Source of the DNA: Methylobacterium planeticum
GTDB lineage: Bacteria > Pseudomonadota > Alphaproteobacteria > Rhizobiales > Beijerinckiaceae
Assembly (NCBI RefSeq): GCF_008806345.1
Contig: NZ_VZZJ01000006.1
Location: 124,001-188,000 of the forward strand
Reading direction: 5' to 3'
DNA length: 64,000 nucleotides
In this document: piece after piece, positions 7,645 through 15,484 of the stretch
How positions within the stretch are numbered: the first letter of the stretch is position 1
How the letters are laid out: every line of letters starts with the position of its first letter
Translations under genes and position numbers: made by a program
Notes under the pieces: generated by a model
What the model saw: the letters and a program-made list of their open reading frames with translations, nothing else
Databases searched by the model: none
Told to the model about the DNA's origin: nothing

Positions 7645-10506
7645 ATGAGCCTCATCAAGGAAATCGACTACGGCACCCCGATCCGCGTCTCGGACCAGAC
7701 CGTGACGATGACGATCGACGGCATGTCCGTGACGGTCCCCGCCGGCACCTCCGTCATGGCGGCCGCCATGACGATGGGCACGCAGATCCCGAAGCTCTGC
7801 GCCACGGATTCCCTCGAGCCCTTCGGCTCCTGCCGTCTCTGCCTCGTCGAGATCGAGGGCCGCCGCGGCACCCCCGCCTCCTGCACCACGCCGGCCGAGA
7901 ACGGCATGGTGGTGCGCACGCAGACCGACAAGCTCGCCAGGCTCCGCAAGGGCGTGATGGAGCTCTACATCTCCGATCACCCGCTCGACTGCCTGACCTG
8001 TGCGGCGAACGGCGATTGCGAGTTGCAAACGCAGGCGGGCGCCGTCGGTCTGCGCGAGGTGCGGTACGGCTATGACGGCGACAACCACGTCAAGCCGACC
8101 TCCGAGAAGTACCTGCCGAAGGACGAGTCGAACCCGTACTTCACCTACGACCCGTCGAAATGCATCGTCTGCAATCGCTGCGTGCGCGCCTGCGAGGAGA
8201 CGCAGGGCACCTTCGCGCTGACCATCGCGGGCCGCGGCTTCGACAGCCGCGTCGCGTCGGGGCCGACGAACTTCATGGATTCGGAATGCGTGTCCTGCGG
8301 CGCCTGCGTGCAGGCCTGCCCGACCGCGACGCTCCAGGAGAAGTCGATCATCGAGATGGGCCAGCCGGAGCATTCGGCGGTGACGACCTGCGCCTATTGC
8401 GGTGTCGGCTGCGCCTTCAAGGCCGAGATGCAGGGCGACCGGGTCGTCAGGATGGTGCCCTACAAGGACGGCAAGGCCAATGAGGGCCATAGCTGCGTCA
8501 AGGGCCGCTTCGCCTACGGCTACGCCACGCACAAGGACCGGATCACCAAGCCGATGATCCGCGAGAAGATCACGGATCCCTGGCGCGAGGTCAGCTGGGA
8601 GGAGGCGATCGGGCGGGCGGCCTCCGAGTTCAAGCGGATCCAGGCCGCCTACGGCAAGGATTCGGTCGGCGGCATCACCTCGTCGCGCTGCACCAACGAG
8701 GAGGCCTATCTCGTCCAGAAGCTCGTGCGCGCCGCCTTCGGCAACAACAACGTCGACACCTGCGCCCGGGTCTGCCACTCGCCGACCGGCTACGGCCTGA
8801 TGTCGACGCTCGGCACCTCGGCCGGCACGCAGGATTTCAAGTCGGTCGACGAATCCGACGTGATCCTCGTCATCGGCGCGAACCCGACGGATGGCCACCC
8901 GGTCTTCGGCTCGCGCATGAAGAAGCGCCTGCGCGCGGGCGCCCGCCTCATCGTGGCCGATCCGCGCCGGATCGACCTGGTGAAATCGCCCCACATCAAG
9001 GCCGACCACCATCTGCCGTTGAAGCCCGGCTCCAACGTCGCCTTCATCAACGCGTTCGCCCACGTCATCGTCACCGAGGGCCTGATCGACGAGGATTACG
9101 TCCGGGCCCGCTGCGACCTCGGCGACTTCGAATCCTGGGCGCGCTTCATCGCGGACGAGCGGCACGCGCCGGAGGCGCAGGCGGACCGCATCGGCGTCGA
9201 TGCGGCGGAACTGCGCGCCGCCGCCCGCCTCTACGCGACGGGGGGCAACGCCGCGATCTATTACGGCCTCGGCGTCACCGAGCACAGCCAGGGCTCGACC
9301 ATGGTGATGGGCATGGCCAACATCGCCATGGCCACCGGCAACATCGGCACGGTCGGCGCCGGGGTGAACCCGCTGCGCGGCCAGAACAACGTCCAGGGCT
9401 CCTGCGACATGGGCTCGTTCCCGCACGAGCTCACGGGCTACCGCCACGTCTCGGACGACGCCACGCGCGAGAGCTTCGAGGCTCTGTGGGGGGCCAAGCT
9501 CGACGCGGCGCCGGGCCTGCGCATCACCAACATGCTCGACGAGGCCGTCGAGGGCGCGTTCAAGGGCTTGTACATCCAGGGCGAGGACATCGCCCAGTCC
9601 GACCCGGACACGCACCACGTCACGGCCGGCCTGACCGCGATGGAGTGCATCGTGGTCCAGGACCTCTTCCTCAACGAGACCGCCAAGTACGCGCACGTCT
9701 TCCTGCCGGGCGCCTCCTTCCTCGAGAAGGACGGGACCTTCACCAATGCCGAGCGCCGCATCTCGCGCGTGCGCAAGGTGATGCCGCCGATGGGCGGCTA
9801 CGGTGACTGGGAGGGCACGATCCTGCTCGCCAACGCCCTCGGCTACCCGATGGCCTACACCCATCCCTCCGAGATCATGGACGAGATCGCGAGCCTGACC
9901 CCGAGCTTCACCGGCGTCTCCTACGGGAAGCTCGATGCCCTCGGGTCGGTCCAGTGGCCGTGCAACGAGAAGGCGCCCCTCGGCACGCCGATGATGCACG
10001 TGGACCGCTTCGTGCGCGGCCTCGGCAAGTTCATGATCACCGAGTACGTCGCCACCGAGGAGCGCACCGGCCCGCGCTTCCCGCTGATCCTCACCACCGG
10101 GCGCATCCTGTCGCAGTACAATGTCGGGGCGCAGACCCGGCGCACCGAGAACTCGCGCTGGCACGAGGAGGACGTGCTCGAAATCCATCCCTTCGACGCG
10201 GAGACCCGCGGGATCGTCGACGGGGACCTCGTGGCGCTGGAGAGCCGCTCGGGCGACATCGCCCTGAAGGCGCGGGTCAGCGAGCGGATGCAGCCCGGGG
10301 TCGTCTACACGACCTTCCACCACGCCAAGACCGGCGCCAACGTGATCACGACGGATTACTCGGACTGGGCGACGAACTGTCCCGAATACAAGGTGACGGC
10401 GGTGCAGGTCCGGCGCACGAACCGGCCCTCCGACTGGCAGGCCCGGTTCTTCGAGGAGGATTTCTCCCTGACGCGCATCGCCCAGACACTCGACGCGGCG
10501 GAGTGA
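7645..10506 (+). CDS. fdh2A: NAD-linked formate dehydrogenase, alpha (catalytic, molybdenum) subunit
   Basis: A 953-residue catalytic subunit that oxidises formate to CO2 at a bis-MGD molybdenum centre. The N-terminus is NuoG-like: a [2Fe-2S] set (GSCRLCLVEIEG), the His-coordinated cluster region (HPLDCLTCAANGDC), then two ferredoxin clusters (CIVCNRCVRAC and CVSCGACVQAC). The FdhF-like part begins with CAYCGVGC. The likely Mo ligand is the second Cys in DTCARVCHSPTGYG, the position held by selenocysteine in E. coli FdhF; Cys implies a Sec-independent enzyme. The C-terminal MGD-binding domain contains LTTGRILSQYNVG. ATG 7645 has GAGGAA upstream. The gene lies 11 bases after fdh2B and 4 before fdh2D. 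Confidence 0.96.
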   Translation: MSLIKEIDYGTPIRVSDQTVTMTIDGMSVTVPAGTSVMAAAMTMGTQIPKLCATDSLEPFGSCRLCLVEIEGRRGTPASCTTPAENGMVVRTQTDKLARLRKGVMELYISDHPLDCLTCAANGDCELQTQAGAVGLREVRYGYDGDNHVKPTSEKYLPKDESNPYFTYDPSKCIVCNRCVRACEETQGTFALTIAGRGFDSRVASGPTNFMDSECVSCGACVQACPTATLQEKSIIEMGQPEHSAVTTCAYCGVGCAFKAEMQGDRVVRMVPYKDGKANEGHSCVKGRFAYGYATHKDRITKPMIREKITDPWREVSWEEAIGRAASEFKRIQAAYGKDSVGGITSSRCTNEEAYLVQKLVRAAFGNNNVDTCARVCHSPTGYGLMSTLGTSAGTQDFKSVDESDVILVIGANPTDGHPVFGSRMKKRLRAGARLIVADPRRIDLVKSPHIKADHHLPLKPGSNVAFINAFAHVIVTEGLIDEDYVRARCDLGDFESWARFIADERHAPEAQADRIGVDAAELRAAARLYATGGNAAIYYGLGVTEHSQGSTMVMGMANIAMATGNIGTVGAGVNPLRGQNNVQGSCDMGSFPHELTGYRHVSDDATRESFEALWGAKLDAAPGLRITNMLDEAVEGAFKGLYIQGEDIAQSDPDTHHVTAGLTAMECIVVQDLFLNETAKYAHVFLPGASFLEKDGTFTNAERRISRVRKVMPPMGGYGDWEGTILLANALGYPMAYTHPSEIMDEIASLTPSFTGVSYGKLDALGSVQWPCNEKAPLGTPMMHVDRFVRGLGKFMITEYVATEERTGPRFPLILTTGRILSQYNVGAQTRRTENSRWHEEDVLEIHPFDAETRGIVDGDLVALESRSGDIALKARVSERMQPGVVYTTFHHAKTGANVITTDYSDWATNCPEYKVTAVQVRRTNRPSDWQARFFEEDFSLTRIAQTLDAAE

Positions 10507-10510
10507 GCCG

Positions 10511-10801
10511 ATGAGCGCGACCTCCAACGCCGACAAGCTGGTGCGCATGGCCAACCAGATCGCCACCTTCTTCCGCTCCTATCCGGAGGAGGAGGCGGTG
10601 GCGGGCATCCACAAGCACATCGTGGCCTTCTGGACCCCGAAGATGCGGGCGACCCTGGAACACCGCGCCGCGAGCGCCGGCGATGCCCTCGACGACCTCG
10701 TGCGCCGGGCCCTCGACGGCACGCCCCAGGCCGAGAGCCCGGTGCGGGCCGCAACCCGCAACCCGCAACTCCTCGGCGCCGGCGCGAGCGACGCGGGCTA
10801 G
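10511..10801 (+). CDS. fdh2D: Formate dehydrogenase, delta subunit (FdsD)
   Basis: A 96-residue small subunit of soluble NAD-linked formate dehydrogenases. The core KLVRMANQIATFF, then IHKHIVAFWTPKMRATL, matches the FdsD pattern of a helix with MAN followed by H-x6-FWxxxM. In Rhodobacter-type enzymes the delta subunit supports assembly and stability of the complex rather than electron transfer (family knowledge). It starts 4 bases after the fdh2A stop and ends the operon, followed by a strong hairpin at 10808-10840. No fdhD sulfurtransferase gene accompanies the operon here. Confidence 0.92.
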   Translation: MSATSNADKLVRMANQIATFFRSYPEEEAVAGIHKHIVAFWTPKMRATLEHRAASAGDALDDLVRRALDGTPQAESPVRAATRNPQLLGAGASDAG

Positions 10802-10807
10802 ATCCGA

Positions 10808-10840
10808 TCGGAACGGGCCTGGCCTCCGGCCCCGTTCCGA
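10808..10840 (+). terminator. GC-rich hairpin closing the fdh2 operon
   Basis: TCGGAACGGG (10808-10817) pairs perfectly with CCCGTTCCGA (10831-10840) around a 13-base GC-rich loop, starting 7 bases after the fdh2D stop. There is no downstream T-tract, but position and stem strength fit transcription termination or 3'-end protection. Confidence 0.6.
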
Positions 10841-10862
10841 CACCTCGACCCTCGTCCGCGGC

Positions 10863-11108
10863 TCAGCCGGCCGGGCGGACCATGGCTGTTTTCATCCGCA
10901 ATAACCGCGCGACAGGCTCGTCGATCAGCGGCAGGGCGCCGCGCGCGACGCGGCGCGGCCCCGGATCCTCGCTGCTCTCGGAGCAGGTGCCGTGGATCGC
11001 CTGCGCGTCGCGACGGCCCTGAAGGGACGCGCTAAAGGCGGCGACGTGCGGGCCGGGCTGCAGATTGGTGAGCTGCCACAGGATCTGCGCCTTCGCGTCG
11101 ATGGTCAT
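10863..11108 (-). CDS. Doubtful small ORF, unknown
   Basis: An 81-codon frame (MTIDAKAQILWQLTNLQPG..., ending KTAMVRPAG) from ATG 11108. The same frame is open upstream to a stop at 11232-11234, giving a hydrophobic Ala/Gly stretch that could be part of a longer product from GTG 11168. No family is recognised. It lies next to another doubtful frame in a different phase (11198-11521), so both may be pieces of one decayed exported-protein gene. Confidence 0.25.
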   Translation of the reverse strand: MTIDAKAQILWQLTNLQPGPHVAAFSASLQGRRDAQAIHGTCSESSEDPGPRRVARGALPLIDEPVARLLRMKTAMVRPAG

Positions 11109-11197
11109 TGTACCGCCCTGGGGTATCCCGGGCGCGCCGCCAAGGGGGCCGACCGTGGCACCCGCCACGCCGATCGCCAGCGCCGTGGGCGCCGCGG

Positions 11198-11521
11198 TCA
11201 GACCGCCGGCGACACCGCCCGGGCCAAAAGGCTACCGGTCGGCTCCGGTGCCCCGAGGCCCCTAGATCCGTCGATCTCGTTGGCGAGGGTGACCTGCTCG
11301 ATCACCTCCGCCCGCCAGAAGGCCTTGTGGCGTGCACGGCCGGATTCCGTGCTCGGGTCTCGGGTCGTGTTCTCGAGGAACAGCCCGGCCTTCGTCTCCA
11401 TGTGCGGATCAGCCGGTGTCGGGAGCGCGGCGGCCGGCGTCGGCTGGGCGACGACGGTGCGTGTTGCGGCCAGGGCCGCACTGGCTGTCAGCAAGGTGGC
11501 CGCGTCGTCACGGCGATGCAG
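11198..11521 (-). CDS. Doubtful exported-protein-like ORF, possibly decayed
   Basis: The frame reads, from a CTG at 11521, LHRRDDAATLLTASAALAAT followed by a Pro/Ala linker, then KAGLFLENTTRDPSTESGR and AFWRAEVIEQVTLANEIDG. The N-terminus resembles a signal peptide, but the only conventional start is TTG 11494, inside that hydrophobic segment. The missing ATG and the abrupt end near a second frame suggest a degraded gene. No function is inferred. Confidence 0.3.
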   Translation of the reverse strand: MHRRDDAATLLTASAALAATRTVVAQPTPAAALPTPADPHMETKAGLFLENTTRDPSTESGRARHKAFWRAEVIEQVTLANEIDGSRGLGAPEPTGSLLARAVSPAV

Positions 11522-11885
11522 TCAAGGGCTCCCGGTTCGACAGATGGCAGCCCTATCCCGCGGATCACAATGTGCTCGAACCTGAACTTCAAGATACACC
11601 TTATGTTTTTAGTTAAACCTATGATCCATCTTGCGATTGCGTCGCGTCACACGCGCAGCGCAAGGCATTCAGGGATGTCCAGAAGGTCCACGGAGATCGC
11701 TGGGCAAATGCAAGACCAAGTCGGTCAGCACCTTCGCGGCGGCCCGACCATCGGCCAGTCGAACGCGCGTGCGCGGAAGAATAACGCGGCTTCCGAAACG
11801 TATTCGCCGAAGCGATTAATCACGGATCAGCGAACGCAAGGCCGGATGCGCGCCTCTTTCGCCGGATCGAGGCTGATCAGAAAAG
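11500..11885. other. Low-coding stretch upstream of tRNA-Phe
   Basis: I see no convincing gene in ~390 bases. The stretch has more A+T than its surroundings (for example around 11580-11620), frames are short, and none has a family signature. Near 11880-11886, downstream of tRNA-Phe on the minus strand, a short run of T (read on that strand) could end tRNA transcription. Confidence 0.5.
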
Positions 11886-11961
11886 TGGTGCCCAGGGACG
11901 GAATCGAACCGCCGACACTGCGATTTTCAGTCGCATGCTCTACCAACTGAGCTACCTGGGC
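11886..11961 (-). tRNA. tRNA-Phe (anticodon GAA)
   Basis: On the minus strand the 76-base sequence begins GCCCAGGTAGCTCAGTTGG, has anticodon stem TGCGA/TCGCA with loop CTGAAAA (anticodon GAA), the T-arm GGTTCGATTCC, and acceptor end CCTGGGC, discriminator A and encoded CCA. All arms pair. Confidence 0.97.
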
Positions 11962-12096
11962 GTCCGCCGAGGCGCCTGACGGCGCCGGCTGGAGCGGGGG
12001 TATAGTGAGAGAGGCGGGACCTGTCCAGCCTCGTCGTGCGCGTTTTTGGGCGGGATTTCCGGCAACCGCGGGATTTCCGGCAACCGATCGCGGCGG

Positions 12097-12282
12097 CTAT
12101 TCCGAACGCTCGGGCGGCGGATCGGTGCCGTCCTCATCCTCCGCCGGGATGACGTAGCGGTCGCTCAGCCAGCGGCCGAGATCGACGTCGGAGCATCGTG
12201 CCGAGCAGAAGGGCGTGAACGCCGCCACGGCGGGGCGGCCGCAGATGGGGCAGGGCGCCGGCTTCTTCGGAGGCGGGGTCAC
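12097..12282 (-). CDS. yacG: DNA gyrase inhibitor YacG, zinc-binding
   Basis: A 61-residue YacG-family zinc protein. Four zinc ligands are visible in C-x2-C / C-x3-C form: Cys11 and Cys14 in CPICGRP, Cys26 and Cys30 in FCSARC. The conserved motif [14 protein letters not shown] and the acidic C-terminal tail follow. In E. coli, YacG binds GyrB and inhibits supercoiling (family knowledge). The GTG start at 12282 overlaps the maf stop (GTGA), so it is coupled to maf, the common alphaproteobacterial arrangement. Confidence 0.93.
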   Translation of the reverse strand: MTPPPKKPAPCPICGRPAVAAFTPFCSARCSDVDLGRWLSDRYVIPAEDEDGTDPPPERSE

Positions 12283-12953
12283 GCCAGCCCTCCCCAGCTC
12301 TCGCGCACGGGGAACCCCTCGCCCTCGAGCAGGCTCACCGTCTCGTAGAGCGGCAACCCGACCACGGCGCTGTGGGATCCGACGAGCTTGACCACGAAGG
12401 AGCCCGCCAGTCCCTGGATGGCGTAGCCGCCGGCCTTGCCACGCCACTCGCCGGACGCGAGGTAGCGCTCGATCTCCCGGCCCGAGAGGCGCTTGAAGCG
12501 GACCCGGCTCTCGACGATCCGCTCGCGGCGGGCATTCTTGGGCGAGAGCAGGCAGATGGCGGTGTAGACCCGGTGCTGCCGCCCCGAGAGCAGGCGCAGG
12601 CAATCGGCGGCCTCGTCCGGGATCTCGGCCTTCGGCAGGATGCGGCGCCCGACGGCCACCACGGTATCGGCCGCCAGAAGCCAAGCGTCGCGCATGTCCT
12701 CGCGCCGCCGCGCCGCTTCCTGCGCGGCCTCGAGCTTCGCCCGCGCCAGCCGTCGCGCCAGTTCGCGCGGCGATTCCGCCTTGCGGGGCGTCTCGTCCAC
12801 ATCGGCGGGCAGGAGCGCGTCCGGTTCGATCCCGGCCTGCTGAAGCAGGGCGAGGCGGCGGGGCGACGCGGAGGCGAGGACGAGGCGGGCTCGACGCGGG
12901 GTGACATCGCTCGGCGGCGCGGCCAGGCCCTCGGGGGCGGAAGTCGTGTCCAT
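12279..12953 (-). CDS. maf: Maf family nucleotide pyrophosphatase
   Basis: A 224-residue Maf/HAM1-like nucleoside triphosphate pyrophosphatase that hydrolyses non-canonical or pyrimidine NTPs. Motifs: [14 protein letters not shown] at the N-terminal phosphate-binding loop, the metal-binding [18 protein letters not shown], and [20 protein letters not shown] near the C-terminus. ATG 12953 has GGAGACAG directly upstream; the preceding in-frame ATG would add 15 unlikely residues. Cotranscribed with yacG by a 4-base overlap. Maf proteins have also been tied to septation control in Bacillus; that role is not testable from sequence. Confidence 0.93.
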   Translation of the reverse strand: MDTTSAPEGLAAPPSDVTPRRARLVLASASPRRLALLQQAGIEPDALLPADVDETPRKAESPRELARRLARAKLEAAQEAARRREDMRDAWLLAADTVVAVGRRILPKAEIPDEAADCLRLLSGRQHRVYTAICLLSPKNARRERIVESRVRFKRLSGREIERYLASGEWRGKAGGYAIQGLAGSFVVKLVGSHSAVVGLPLYETVSLLEGEGFPVRESWGGLA

Positions 12954-13160
12954 CTGTCTCCAACGGCAAGCCGTCGCGGCGCCCGGACGGTGCGGCAAGG
13001 GCCGGGGAGCAGTACTGGAAAGCGCTGCCGATGTGAACGTCTCGCGTGGAGCGGGGCCCGGTGAACCTCCGAGGCCGTGGACAACGCGATACGCTCTGGT
13101 ATGGTCCGCCCGTGTCGCCGCCCGGCGGCGGCACGCGGCCCGGTCTCGCCGGCGCCGGAT

Positions 13161-13235
13161 GCGGGCGTAGTTCAGTGGTAGAACGTCAGCTTCCCAAGCT
13201 GAATGTCGTCGGTTCGATCCCGATCGCCCGCTCCA
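13161..13235 (+). tRNA. tRNA-Gly (anticodon CCC)
   Basis: A 75-base cloverleaf begins GCGGGCGTAGTTCAGTGGTA. It has anticodon stem TCAGC/GCTGA with loop TTCCCAA (anticodon CCC), T-arm GGTTCGATCCC, acceptor CGCCCGC, discriminator T and encoded CCA. It sits directly before a region of accessory character. Confidence 0.96.
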
Positions 13236-13894
13236 CCCGAATCCTTGATTTGGCTGCCCTATCAGGCGGCTCGTATGGTCAAGGTGTTCCCCATCGCTCC
13301 CTGGACCTTCCCCGACGCGAGGAACGTCGTCTCGAGGGCGATCGACGATGCGTCGGCTTCATCGGTAGGGACAGGCTCTGGCGGAGGTTGCACTCCCCAT
13401 GCGGGCTCCGGAGCTCCGCCGGGCTGCAGCGCTGATGCGCATGGTGCCTCTGGATCCGGATTTTTCTCAGGAGCGTGAGCGTCGCCTCGCCGAAATTCGA
13501 GAGACTGCTACTTGTCCGAATCGCCGAGTACTTGAGGTCGCTTGCTGAAGGCCCCAGATCGTTCAAGCTACGAAGTCGGCAACGCTTTTATTGAGACTTC
13601 TAGCATTGCCAGAACAGTTTTTTACTCCGGTCCCAGCGGACGACAATCCAGGACGGAAAGATCGACAGCCCTCGATTCTCCTGAACTGCCGTGTTGCCGG
13701 CAACGTCGGCGCGCTCTGTCGATGCGTGGTTTTGGCGGCGGCGCTCAGGCGTGGGTGCCGAGTGTCGGATTTCGACCACTTGGACGCCGCCGCTTGACGT
13801 CACGCTTCAGCGCGTCCTGGATGACATGGCCTGTGGTGCGACCGCTGATCCGTCGTCGCAGCGCCGGTCACAGCGGGTAAAGCGCGAGGTCGAC
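13236..13894. other. 659-base stretch after tRNA-Gly without a recognisable gene
   Basis: Several short frames exist on both strands, but none has a ribosome-binding site plus a recognisable family. The sequence is patchily A+T-richer (for example near 13600-13630) than the flanking core genes. Such debris just 3' of a tRNA is typical of old integration sites. I found no integrase motif and no second copy of the tRNA 3' end. Confidence 0.5.
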
Positions 13895-15358
13895 ATGCTG
13901 TCATGCACGTCGGGCGACGAGGCCGTTCCAGCCCATGACAGCGGTTGCCTCTGCCACCGGCCAGAGATCCGGTCTCTCACGCGGCGGCTCGGCACGAACC
14001 TGTCGCGTCGCGGCTTCGTCACCGGCATCGCGGCCGCGGTCTCGGCAGCTGGCCTGCCGAGCGGCGGCGTCGCACAGCCGGCGCCGGTACCGCCGCAAGT
14101 GCCCATCCTGTTCACGAACGCACGCGTGTTCGACGGCCGGTCTGACGCGCTGCGAGAGGGTCTCCAGGTCCTCGTCGAGAAGGACAGGGTCAAGGCCCTG
14201 GCGAGCGGCAATCACCCTGCCCCGGACGGCGCGCGGGTCATCGATTGCGGCAATCGGGTCCTCATGCCGGGCCTGATCGATGCGCACTGGCACTGCCTGT
14301 TCGCTGGTCTGCCGCTGGCGTCCGCGCTGACGGCAGACCTCGGCTACGTCTTCCTCGCCGCCGCAGCGGAAGCACGGCGCACCTTGATGCGAGGCTTCAC
14401 CACGGTCCGGGACCTCGGCGGCCCCGCCTTCCCGCTGCAGCAGGCGATCGACCAGGGCCTGGCAACGGGCCCCCGGATCTATCCATCGGGTGCGATGCTG
14501 ACCACGACCGGCGGACACGGTGACATGCGGCCGCTATCCGACCTCCCGAGGAGTGTTGGCGGTCCGGTGAGTGCACTGGAGAGGACCGGCGCCGCCGCGA
14601 TTGCAGACGCCGCCGCCGAGTTGCGGCTTCGCGCGCGGGAGCAACTCCTGCAGGGCGCCTCGCAGATCAAGGTCGTGGGCGGCGGCGGCGTTTCCACCCC
14701 GCGCAGCCCGCTGGACATGACGACGTTCGGCCTGGACGACCTGAGGGCGGCGGTCGCGGTCGCGGAGGACTGGAACACCTATGTGGCAGTGCACGCCTAC
14801 ACGCCGCGCACCGTCCAGCGGGCGATCGCCGCCGGCGCGCGGTGCATCGAGCACGCGCACCTGATGGACGACGCGACCGCCGCGCTCATGGCGGAGAAGG
14901 ATATCTGGCTGAGCATCCAGCCCTTTCTTGGAGAGGAGGACTCGGCCCCGCTGACCGGTCCGAGCCGCGCCAAGATGCAGCAGGTCTTCGCCGGCACGGA
15001 CACTGCGTATCGGCTGGCGAAGGCGCATGGCGTCAAGACGGCGTTCGGGTCGGACCTGCTGTTCTCCGATACGCTGACGGCGCGCCAGGGGACCATGCTG
15101 ACCCATCTGACCCATTGGTACGGCAACGCCGAGATCCTGCGCATGGCGACCAGCGGCAATGCCGGACTCCTCGCATTGTCCGGTCCGCGCAACCCCTATC
15201 CTGGCAAACTCGGGGTGGTTGAGGACGGGGCACTCGCCGATTTGCTGCTCGTGGATGGCAATCCTGTCGCGGACATCACGCTCGTGGCAGACCCCGCGAA
15301 GAACTTCCTCATGATCATGAAGGCCGGCGTCCTCTACAAGGACGTTCTCGGACCGTAA
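13895..15358 (+). CDS. Tat-exported amidohydrolase family protein
   Basis: A 487-residue metal-dependent hydrolase of the amidohydrolase superfamily. The N-terminal ~35 residues contain a C-x-C-H element (GCLCHRPE), and a Tat signal follows (LSRRGFVTG, then a hydrophobic Ala/Gly stretch to VAQ). The TIM-barrel metal site shows DAHWHC (HxH), GASQIKVVGGGG, VHAYT, CIEHAHLMD and the catalytic Asp in TAFGSDLLFS. The C-terminal beta-sandwich (GALADLLLVDGNPVADI) is typical of imidazolonepropionase/prolidase-like members. ATG 13895 is preceded by GCGAGG. The substrate is unknown. Its periplasmic location implies action on an external cyclic amide, dipeptide or similar compound (inference). Confidence 0.88.
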   Translation: MLSCTSGDEAVPAHDSGCLCHRPEIRSLTRRLGTNLSRRGFVTGIAAAVSAAGLPSGGVAQPAPVPPQVPILFTNARVFDGRSDALREGLQVLVEKDRVKALASGNHPAPDGARVIDCGNRVLMPGLIDAHWHCLFAGLPLASALTADLGYVFLAAAAEARRTLMRGFTTVRDLGGPAFPLQQAIDQGLATGPRIYPSGAMLTTTGGHGDMRPLSDLPRSVGGPVSALERTGAAAIADAAAELRLRAREQLLQGASQIKVVGGGGVSTPRSPLDMTTFGLDDLRAAVAVAEDWNTYVAVHAYTPRTVQRAIAAGARCIEHAHLMDDATAALMAEKDIWLSIQPFLGEEDSAPLTGPSRAKMQQVFAGTDTAYRLAKAHGVKTAFGSDLLFSDTLTARQGTMLTHLTHWYGNAEILRMATSGNAGLLALSGPRNPYPGKLGVVEDGALADLLLVDGNPVADITLVADPAKNFLMIMKAGVLYKDVLGP

Positions 15359-15484
15359 TGGCCGTTTTCTGGTCCAGTTGATCTTTCGTGCGTAGCGTCG
15401 TTCTGCCTCGGCTCCCGTCTGTTTCTGAAGGACGCCTACAGGCATCGAACCTGCGCTTCCTGAAGCACATTCAAGGGGCGCAAC

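Noticed and set aside
7273-10566. 1097-codon minus-strand frame opposite fdh2A
   Set aside because: A GC-rich shadow of fdh2A with Arg/Ala/Asp-rich composition and no motif.
13236-13894. Integrase or attachment-site copy next to tRNA-Gly
   Set aside because: I looked for integrase motifs and a second copy of the tRNA 3' end in this window and saw none.
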